Source: Leptospira sp.
Lineage (GTDB): Bacteria > Spirochaetota > Leptospiria > Leptospirales > Leptospiraceae
NCBI GenBank assembly: GCA_016742255.1
Contig: JACVCB010000004.1
Coordinates: 141,459-205,458, forward strand
DNA: 64,000 nucleotides
Reading direction: 5' to 3'
Shown here: one piece after another, positions 34,223 through 40,782 of the stretch
Layout: every line of letters begins with the position of its first letter
Numbering within the stretch: the first letter of the stretch is position 1
Position numbers and translations under genes: made by a program
The notes under the pieces: model-generated
Database searches by the model: none
Told to the model about the DNA's origin: nothing
The model's input: only the letters and a program-made list of their open reading frames with translations

Positions 34223-34558
34223 ATGGATCATATAAAATATACATTAAAACCGATTTCAGAATCTGAAATTGCACAAAAAACCGCACACCTAGTTTTCGAA
34301 GATTTATTAACTGAAGAATCTAAATTGGAACACCTAACAAAGGAAATAAGATATTTAATTAGTAAATTAGTGGAAGAACGTAAATATAGGATCATAATCA
34401 TATCTTGTTTCATACATTTGCATAAAATTATTGAATCATTGGAAATTTTAGAATTCAAAGAAATCTTTTTTTTGGATAGTTGGCCAGTTGGAAATAATAG
34501 AACAGGGGTAAAGAAATTTTATCATATCGACTTAGAAGGATATAAAATTAATGTCTGA
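34223..34558 (+). CDS. Small protein of unknown function in hydrazine-type operon
   Basis: A 111-residue acidic-to-neutral protein. It is predicted alpha/beta: helices in SEIAQKTAHLVFEDLLTEES and LTKEIRYLISKLVEE, then strands and helix in RKYRIIIISCFIHLHKIIE, and a closing TGVKKFYHIDLEGYKINV. I recognise no family or motif. The stop overlaps the GNAT start by 8 bp. Because it lies between the oxidase and the GNAT genes, a carrier, scaffold or accessory role in the pathway is possible but not shown. Confidence 0.7.
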   Translation: MDHIKYTLKPISESEIAQKTAHLVFEDLLTEESKLEHLTKEIRYLISKLVEERKYRIIIISCFIHLHKIIESLEILEFKEIFFLDSWPVGNNRTGVKKFYHIDLEGYKINV

Positions 34559-35132
34559 TATTTCCATATCAATTGCAAAAGAAGATAATCTAAAGGAAAT
34601 CATTGAAATCTTCAATGAATGTGTTGGTGACGAAAATCCTTCAGTGGCATATGAAAATCAGATAGATATCAATAATCCACCTCTTTGGATATTGAATAAG
34701 ATCAAATCAAATTCAATTTTAATCGAAACAGCAAATACCGAAATAAGAGGATTTGCACAAATTGGCGATTTTTTACTTGCTCCAAGCGTAGAAGAGTTTT
34801 CACAACTTGGAGTCTATGTAAAACGCAAATACAGAAGAAGTTTGATAGGTGCAAGACTAATAATGAGTATCATCCATTTAGCTTTCACCAAACAAAAAAC
34901 CAAGATCTTCTCATTCGTCTTAGCAAACAATCGTTCAAGTTTACTCGCTACAGCTAGACTATTCAGACCAGTTGGCGTATTGGAAAAAATTGCATTTATT
35001 AGAAATGAATTTTCAGATATTCATCTCTTCGAAAGAGATTTGACCTATGGCTTTAATCTTCAGGAATCTCATTTTTTTTCTAACCATGTTGAAACGTATT
35101 TAAATATTAAAGAGATAAGCAATGAAATTTAA
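34551..35132 (+). CDS. GNAT family N-acetyltransferase in hydrazine-type operon
   Basis: A 193-residue GNAT-like protein. The acyl-CoA-binding motif A is degenerate, LGVYVKRKYRRSLIGARLIMSI (R/K-R-x-x-I-G-A), preceded by the usual beta strand with FAQIGDFLL; motif B is at VLANNRSSLLATARLFRPVG. It overlaps both neighbouring genes by 8-11 bp. In the pathway it could acylate the hydrazine or amine to tame or mature the product. The family assignment is firm, the substrate is not. Confidence 0.72.
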   Translation: MSDISISIAKEDNLKEIIEIFNECVGDENPSVAYENQIDINNPPLWILNKIKSNSILIETANTEIRGFAQIGDFLLAPSVEEFSQLGVYVKRKYRRSLIGARLIMSIIHLAFTKQKTKIFSFVLANNRSSLLATARLFRPVGVLEKIAFIRNEFSDIHLFERDLTYGFNLQESHFFSNHVETYLNIKEISNEI

Positions 35133-35772
35133 TGATAAAAAAATAACTTCGATTCTATTTTTCCTTTTAGTTGTGCTACATGTTTGTCTGGACTCGATCT
35201 TGCAAGATCGATCTCATCTAGTAGTAACAAAACTATTGCCGAACTTAATTCTCCTAGCATACACAATTCAAAATAGAGAATTAATCAAATTTGAGAAAAA
35301 GTTTATTTATTTTATATTGTCACTTTCACTTATTTTATTTGGTGATGTTTGTCTACTTTTCCCAAAATATCTTTCACTTGGCTTATTGGTATATATAGTA
35401 GCACAGTTTATTTATTCTTATATATTCTTTAACAAAAGAAATCATTCTTATGTAAGATTGGCCATATTCTTGGTGTATGGAATTTTAACAGGAGTATTGT
35501 TCCTTCCTAAAGTAAATAGCAATGTCTTGATTCCTGTAATAATTTATATTGTCGCTCTAATGACAATGGGATATTCAGTATTTTCCAATACTGAAAAAAA
35601 CTTTTTTTTGCTTAAGATTGGTGCCATCTTGTTTATATTTTCAGATACTTTACTCGGATATATTCGATTGAATCAAATTATTTACCCAATATGGAACCCG
35701 ATTATACTTTTAACTTATTATTCTGCACAATTTGGACTTATCTTAGGATCGTTAAATGATGAGAAGAGGTAA
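35122..35772 (+). CDS. YhhN family membrane protein
   Basis: A 216-residue protein with about eight membrane segments. YhhN (TMEM86-like) signatures are visible: VVTKLLPNLILLAY, SLILFGDVCLLFP, FIYSYIFF, YIVALMTMGYSVF, and AILFIFSDTLLGYIRL near the end, including the conserved Asp residues of GDVCL and FSDTLL. Animal TMEM86 are lysoplasmalogenases that hydrolyse vinyl ether lipids; the bacterial role is unclear. It overlaps the GNAT gene by 11 bp and the MetRS-like gene by 17 bp, which ties it to the pathway. It may be a membrane-bound hydrolase or protect against the product. Confidence 0.75.
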   Translation: MKFNDKKITSILFFLLVVLHVCLDSILQDRSHLVVTKLLPNLILLAYTIQNRELIKFEKKFIYFILSLSLILFGDVCLLFPKYLSLGLLVYIVAQFIYSYIFFNKRNHSYVRLAIFLVYGILTGVLFLPKVNSNVLIPVIIYIVALMTMGYSVFSNTEKNFFLLKIGAILFIFSDTLLGYIRLNQIIYPIWNPIILLTYYSAQFGLILGSLNDEKR

Positions 35773-37258
35773 TCGAATTTGCCACATAGTATTTTTACCT
35801 CCTCCATGTTCAAACGGAGATCTCCACTTAGGCCACATTGCTGGTGTATATTTACCAGCTGATATATTCTCAAGAGTTTTACAAATCATCGAATCGAATG
35901 CAGAAGTTATTACTATAGCCGGAGCAGATGAGAATAACACCTATACGTTAAAAAAATCCATACAAATCAATAAGACAATTCATGATACTTGTGAATTCTA
36001 TTCTAATCGAATCCAACTGAGTTTAAATTTCTTGGAGATCAAACCAGATATTTTTATCAGAACATCATCTCAAATTCATAAGAAGGTATCGAACGGAATT
36101 TTTGATAAATTAAAAGAAAATAAACATGTAGTGTATCAAGATACACGCCAACTCTATTCCAAAACCAGACAACAATTTGTTTCTGACTCATTTTGCAAAG
36201 GTTATTGTTATATCTGTGCAAGCGAAACAGATGCAGGAACGTGTGAAAATTGTGGTGAATTGATCGACCATAAAAAACTTTTGAAACCTATTTATTATTC
36301 TGATACTGAATCATTAGAACTGCAACCCACAAAAGCTTATTCGATAAAACTTGGAGAAAATCGAAAATTATTCACAAAAGATTTTAAAAAGCAAAAATGG
36401 GATTCTTGGATTAAGAAAAAAGCACTCAAATGGATTTCTTCCAATAAGAATCAAAGTCTAGAATTAACAAAAATATTTTCTGAAGGTTTGCAAATTCAAA
36501 ATTCAAAACTAAATTTTTTATCTATCCCATTATGGTTTGAAGCTGTTTGGGCATATTATACTGGGATTTATCTATTTTTTCAGTTTGAAAGTTTTGAGAA
36601 GTTTTACGCAGAGCTTAAAAATAAATCTATTAATATTTATTACTTCATGGGCGTGGATAATCGATTTCACTTTTCCATTTCTGATTCTATTGTAAGGATT
36701 TTATTAGGCTTTAAACAAATCTACACAAGGATGTATATAAAACCTTTTTTAAATATCAATGGGAAAAAATTTTCAACGAGTCGTGGAAGAGCAATTTTTA
36801 TCGGAGAACTAGAAGAAATTTTAAATCCTTACTTTTTAAGATTCTCTTTATATCAAATTCATTGTTCTTCTAAAAACAACTTCACCTTACACCTTTATTT
36901 TGAAACTATAAAAAAATACAAAGGAATTGTTGATTTTCTCATCCAATACAATGTCATCGAAAATTCTTTCAAAACTATTGATGACAATAAGTCATTGAAA
37001 AAATGTTTGTACCCCATTAAAAAAGATATTAAAAATTCAAAACCTGTATCTCTTTCTAAATTCTTTAATAAAATTGAAGCCGATATTAGAACGGCAAAAA
37101 ATGATAATGATTTATTTAGTGGATGTTACAAATACATTTCGCTTTTAGAATGTGTTTTACCAAACATTTCACAAAACAAAGATTTAAAAATTACGATTCC
37201 TACCTTACGGCAAAATATAAACTTTATTAAATTATTTAATAAAAAATCAGTTTTATAA
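35756..37258 (+). CDS. Methionyl-tRNA-synthetase-like enzyme, putative hydrazine synthetase catalytic subunit
   Basis: A 500-residue class I synthetase homolog. The ATP site HIGH-type motif is FLPPPCSNGDLHLGHIAG (H24-H27), the KMSKS-type loop is KKFSTSRG (337-344), and the MetRS zinc knuckle is present as CYIC...CENCG (C151, C154, C163, C166). FMGVDNRFHFSI matches the MetRS helix contacting the adenylate. A helical region (345-500) follows, but it is poorly conserved compared with MetRS anticodon domains. Its place in the operon, not with housekeeping genes, and its divergence argue against a tRNA charger. In hydrazine synthetases this domain adenylates an amino acid carboxylate, which is attacked by N6-hydroxylysine before the cupin rearranges it. 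Confidence 0.82.
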   Translation: MMRRGNRICHIVFLPPPCSNGDLHLGHIAGVYLPADIFSRVLQIIESNAEVITIAGADENNTYTLKKSIQINKTIHDTCEFYSNRIQLSLNFLEIKPDIFIRTSSQIHKKVSNGIFDKLKENKHVVYQDTRQLYSKTRQQFVSDSFCKGYCYICASETDAGTCENCGELIDHKKLLKPIYYSDTESLELQPTKAYSIKLGENRKLFTKDFKKQKWDSWIKKKALKWISSNKNQSLELTKIFSEGLQIQNSKLNFLSIPLWFEAVWAYYTGIYLFFQFESFEKFYAELKNKSINIYYFMGVDNRFHFSISDSIVRILLGFKQIYTRMYIKPFLNINGKKFSTSRGRAIFIGELEEILNPYFLRFSLYQIHCSSKNNFTLHLYFETIKKYKGIVDFLIQYNVIENSFKTIDDNKSLKKCLYPIKKDIKNSKPVSLSKFFNKIEADIRTAKNDNDLFSGCYKYISLLECVLPNISQNKDLKITIPTLRQNINFIKLFNKKSVL

Positions 37259-37266
37259 ACATTAAT

Positions 37267-38484
37267 ATGAAATCCAATACGATAACTTATCTTCTATCTA
37301 CTTTCTTTGGATACTTGGCTATAATTATGTACAACTATTTTGTGATAATTTATGCTTATAAACTGACATCTAATGAATTTTTCGGAGCTACTTTATTTTT
37401 ACTAATGAACGTTCCATATATATTATTCGGATTCATTAGTTCTAAATATACAGAATTTACATCTAAAAAAAAGATCATACTTTATGCACAATTTTGTTAT
37501 TTAATCTTGATTTCCGCTCTAGGCGGAATGATCTACTATGAGATATTTTTCTCAAAATTAATAACAATTCTACTTCTTATTTCATTATTACTTGGATTTG
37601 CTTTTGCTTTTTTACCAGCTTCAAGGTTGGCAATCATAAAAGATCTTAATGACTCAAATACGATTGGTAGAATTTCTTTGTATATAAACTTACTTTATAT
37701 CACGGCATTTGGTATCGGTCCACTATTGGTAGGGATCCTAAAATATTATCTTTGGGATTTTCAGATTTTGTTTTCTATAAGTTTATTTTTTTTGATAAGT
37801 AATTTGTTTTTATTAAAAGTGAGTTCAATTTCAAAATTTGAAGTTTTGAAGGAAGAATATTCGATTGGTTATTACTGGAAGGAGTTGTCATTATATTTAA
37901 ATTCAAACAAGCGAATTCTGTTTCTATTATTATTGATTCCATATTCAACACTATTATTAGGACCATTTCAAGTTTTAATTCCAGCATATGCTGAAGCGGT
38001 TTTCCATCTTTCAGAAATTTATAAACCTATATACTTTATTATCATGTCCATCGGTCTCGCTTTCGGAGGTTTTTTGGCTATTTTATTGCGTAATATGAAT
38101 TTTAAAGTAGTGGTATTCGGGTCCTCTATCGTTGCTGGACTCTCTTTAAGCATTTTAATGCAATTTGAAAATTTGATTATTAGCATCATTTCTGTTTTAA
38201 TTGCATCTACATGCAGTAGTTATGCAACAAACTTAATTGTGTTGCTCATTCAAAATTCTCTTAACGATAAATATAGGTTAAGAATTTTGAATATTTATTC
38301 TATTCTTCAGCTTGGATCGTCTGCATTTATAGGATTTTTAACTTCGAAGATTTCAACTAATTTTAATCCAAAAACTACCTTTCAAAGTTTAGGTATTATG
38401 TTAATTATTTTTAGCATATTAATCCTTTTTTCACTATCTTATAGAAAAATTAATTTAAACACAAAATATACGATTTCAGGATAA
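37267..38484 (+). CDS. MFS transporter, likely exporter of the pathway product
   Basis: A 405-residue inner-membrane protein with about 12 transmembrane segments. MFS features include the N-terminal loop 2-3 region (ISSKYTEFTSKKKIILYAQF) and the paired halves separated by a charged loop near residues 190-210 (SKFEVLKEEYSIGYYWKEL). It follows the MetRS-like gene by 8 bp. The overall type is like bacterial small-molecule exporters of the enterobactin-exporter/MFS_3 group. I infer export of the final compound or self-protection. Confidence 0.85.
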   Translation: MKSNTITYLLSTFFGYLAIIMYNYFVIIYAYKLTSNEFFGATLFLLMNVPYILFGFISSKYTEFTSKKKIILYAQFCYLILISALGGMIYYEIFFSKLITILLLISLLLGFAFAFLPASRLAIIKDLNDSNTIGRISLYINLLYITAFGIGPLLVGILKYYLWDFQILFSISLFFLISNLFLLKVSSISKFEVLKEEYSIGYYWKELSLYLNSNKRILFLLLLIPYSTLLLGPFQVLIPAYAEAVFHLSEIYKPIYFIIMSIGLAFGGFLAILLRNMNFKVVVFGSSIVAGLSLSILMQFENLIISIISVLIASTCSSYATNLIVLLIQNSLNDKYRLRILNIYSILQLGSSAFIGFLTSKISTNFNPKTTFQSLGIMLIIFSILILFSLSYRKINLNTKYTISG

Positions 38485-38514
38485 ATTTTGATTTTTTGAT
38501 CAAGTTGGTTTAAG

Positions 38515-39351
38515 ATGAAAATGCCTTATTTAGATATTATAATAAAAGAATTAGAAATTGGAAATGTATTTATTGAAAAGACTTTCGGTAATAATTTACA
38601 TTTTGGTTATTGGGATTTAACTTCTAAGCCCAATACATCCATTGAAGGCTTTGAAATTGCTTCAAGAAGGATGAACGAAGTTTGTTTATCGGGAAGAATC
38701 GAAACTCATGAAAATATATCAGTATTAGATGTTGGTTGTGGTTTCGGTGGTACATTGAGATGGATGGATGAACAAGTAAAAGGTTCTATTTTGTCAGGAA
38801 TCAATATTGATCCGAGACAAATTGAGATAGCTAAACAAAAATCAAATTTAGATTCGAGCAATGGAAATATAATAGAATTTAAAGTTGCATCTGCAATGGA
38901 TTTACCTTATGCAAACGAATCTCAAAATTTAATTTTTTCTTTAGAGTGTATGTCGCATTTCCCTTCTCGTAAAATATTTTTACAAGAAGCTTATCGCGTT
39001 TTAAAACCTGGAGGTACTCTGATTATAACTGATTGGCTAATGAATCATACTTCTATAATTAAGAATTTATTTTTATTTCTTAGAAATATTAAAAAATCTC
39101 AGAGGTTGTATGGAAAACGCTCCCTTCCTTACAATAAAAAGAAATATAAAACTATTGCTTATAAGTTAGGATTTACTAAAGGAATGTTTTTAGATATTAA
39201 CGAAAACACATTACCTTCTTTTGATTTGTTTAGAGATGTAGCATCTCATCTAGGTAATTCAGAAACAATTTTTCGTGAAGGAAATGAATTTTCAGAGATA
39301 ATATGTCGTCGCGGATTAAGTCGGTATCATATAATTTCGTTTCGAAAATAA
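38515..39351 (+). CDS. SAM-dependent methyltransferase, small-molecule type
   Basis: A 278-residue class I methyltransferase. SAM-binding motif I is VLDVGCGFGGTLRWMDEQ (about residues 73-90), with motif II INIDPRQIEIAKQKS and motif III YRVLKPGGTLIITDWL. The N-terminal GNNLHFGYWDLTSKPNTSIE is typical of the group that methylates natural products and sterols (RebM- and Erg6-like). It is the last gene of the operon, 30 bp after the exporter, and is AT-rich like the others. O- or N-methylation of the final product is the likely step. Confidence 0.85.
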   Translation: MKMPYLDIIIKELEIGNVFIEKTFGNNLHFGYWDLTSKPNTSIEGFEIASRRMNEVCLSGRIETHENISVLDVGCGFGGTLRWMDEQVKGSILSGINIDPRQIEIAKQKSNLDSSNGNIIEFKVASAMDLPYANESQNLIFSLECMSHFPSRKIFLQEAYRVLKPGGTLIITDWLMNHTSIIKNLFLFLRNIKKSQRLYGKRSLPYNKKKYKTIAYKLGFTKGMFLDINENTLPSFDLFRDVASHLGNSETIFREGNEFSEIICRRGLSRYHIISFRK

Positions 39352-39376
39352 ATGATAAATTTATAACAATCTCAAA

Positions 39377-39871
39377 TTATTTTATACTTTCTAAATACTT
39401 CAATATACTGTCTTCTCCGCGTTCTTCTGCTAGTTCAACAATACTAACACCACCTACTGTTTTTGCTTTTGTCTCAGCTCCAGCTTTTACCAGAAGTTTG
39501 ACAAGGTCCAAGTTACCACGGAACACAGCTCGGTAAAGCGCTGTTTCACCCATCGTATTACGAAGGTTGACATTGGCTCCTTTTTGGATGAGAAATTTTG
39601 CTAACTCCATTTCTTCTTCGTCGACAGCTTTGATGAGGGAGGAATTGCCAAGTGAGTCCTTCGCATTGATGGAGACACCTTGGGCTAATAATGATTTAAC
39701 TTCTTCTAGATTCCCTTTTTCAACTGCATGGAAGAGACGTAATTCCAGACTAGGTGGATTTTTAATGACAGTTTCATCCTCCACACATCCATTCCCAACC
39801 ACAGCGATTAGTAAAATAATGAGAAATGGAAAGATATTTTTGAAAATTCGGCTCGATAAGATTTGGGACAT
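39377..39871 (-). CDS. Ankyrin-repeat lipoprotein
   Basis: A 164-residue protein: lipoprotein signal with hydrophobic FPFLIILLIAVVGNGC (Cys near residue 29), then three ankyrin repeats (about 45-145; ELRLFHAVEKGNLEEVKSLL, DSLGNSSLIKAVDEEEMELA, TMGETALYRAVFRGNLDLVK). It should be anchored in the envelope and bind a partner protein through the repeats. It converges on the hydrazine-type operon end (25 bp gap) and is divergent from the SPFH gene (24 bp gap). GC content returns to the chromosomal level here. Confidence 0.85.
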   Translation of the reverse strand: MSQILSSRIFKNIFPFLIILLIAVVGNGCVEDETVIKNPPSLELRLFHAVEKGNLEEVKSLLAQGVSINAKDSLGNSSLIKAVDEEEMELAKFLIQKGANVNLRNTMGETALYRAVFRGNLDLVKLLVKAGAETKAKTVGGVSIVELAEERGEDSILKYLESIK

Positions 39872-39895
39872 CTGTTTTAGTCTAATAGTTTAACT

Positions 39896-40723
39896 ATGAA
39901 ACGTCGATCCATTTTTCTCTTTAGTTTCCAGTTCCTTCCTGTTTTGTTACTTGGGATGATATTCACCTCTTGTATTTCAATTATCAACCCAGGTGAGGTA
40001 GGGCTTATGTGGAGGCCTTATAGCTCGGGACTCAGTCAAAAACCTTTGGAGTCTCGAGTCCAAACCTATATGCCTTGGAACAGTGTCTATGTTTACTCAA
40101 TCCAATGGAGTAGTTACCAAGAAAAGGTAGAAGTTTTAACTCGTGACGATTTGACAATCACTGTGACTGCCAATATCATCATTCGACCCATACAAAATGA
40201 AATTTATGAACTGGAGATGGAAATAGGCAGAGACTATTACGACAAGGTGGTCAAACCCCAATTCAGAACGGCAATTCGAAACATACTCTCTGCTTATAAT
40301 ATGGTATCGATTTCGAAAGAGACTCCCAATGTTTCAGCACAGATTAAAAAATCGTTAACCGAAAAATTGAAATTTAAACATGTCGAAATTGATGATGTGA
40401 TTATTGATGATGTTGAATACAGTCCTTCGATATTAAAAGCAATCGAAAGTAAACTCACAAAACAACAAGAACAAGAGCAGATGAAGTTTGAAATTAACAT
40501 TGCCAAACGTGATGCTGAAATCCAACAAATCACAGCTGATGGTAAAGCCAAAGCAGTGTTAATTGAAGCAGAAGCTCAGGCCAAAGCCCAAAAGATGATT
40601 TCTGATTCATTAACTCCAAAATACATCCAACTCAAAGCAATGGAAAATCCAAATAACAAATTGATATTTGTACCGAACGGGAAAGATGGATTGCCTATTA
40701 TTGTGAATCCTGACGGGAAATAG
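39896..40723 (+). CDS. SPFH/prohibitin-domain protein with lipobox
   Basis: A 275-residue protein of the prohibitin/SPFH superfamily: INPGEVGLMWRPYSSG opens the domain, EVLTRDDLTITVTANIIIRP is its core, and a helical coiled-coil tail follows (KLTKQQEQEQMKFEINIAKR, then KAVLIEAEAQAKAQKMISDS). The N-terminus LLGMIFTSC carries a lipobox-like Cys near residue 26, so it may be lipid-anchored rather than held by a transmembrane helix; this would be unusual. SPFH proteins oligomerise at membranes and modulate proteases. A terminator lies 17 bp after the stop. Confidence 0.85.
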   Translation: MKRRSIFLFSFQFLPVLLLGMIFTSCISIINPGEVGLMWRPYSSGLSQKPLESRVQTYMPWNSVYVYSIQWSSYQEKVEVLTRDDLTITVTANIIIRPIQNEIYELEMEIGRDYYDKVVKPQFRTAIRNILSAYNMVSISKETPNVSAQIKKSLTEKLKFKHVEIDDVIIDDVEYSPSILKAIESKLTKQQEQEQMKFEINIAKRDAEIQQITADGKAKAVLIEAEAQAKAQKMISDSLTPKYIQLKAMENPNNKLIFVPNGKDGLPIIVNPDGK

Positions 40724-40740
40724 AGAGAAATGGATCGGAT

Positions 40741-40766
40741 CCAAACCCCGCTTATGCGGGGTTTGG
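40741..40766. terminator. Bidirectional intrinsic terminator
   Basis: A perfect 11-bp stem, CCAAACCCCGC and GCGGGGTTTGG, with a TTAT loop, between the stops of the convergent SPFH gene and the TonB receptor gene. A T-rich tail follows on the plus strand after about 13 bases. It is the clearest terminator in the window. Confidence 0.75.
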
Positions 40767-40782
40767 TGAATTGGATTTGTTT

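Noticed and set aside
35756..37258. Housekeeping methionyl-tRNA synthetase (metG)
   Set aside because: It is overlapped with a membrane protein gene in a biosynthetic operon, is very divergent, and its C-terminus does not look like an anticodon domain. A full metG search in the genome would settle it.
31547..39351. Siderophore (hydroxamate) cluster
   Set aside because: The N-hydroxylase fits, but there is no IucA/IucC-type synthetase, NRPS, formyltransferase or receptor in the block; cupin, MSOX-like and MetRS-like genes point to N-N chemistry instead.
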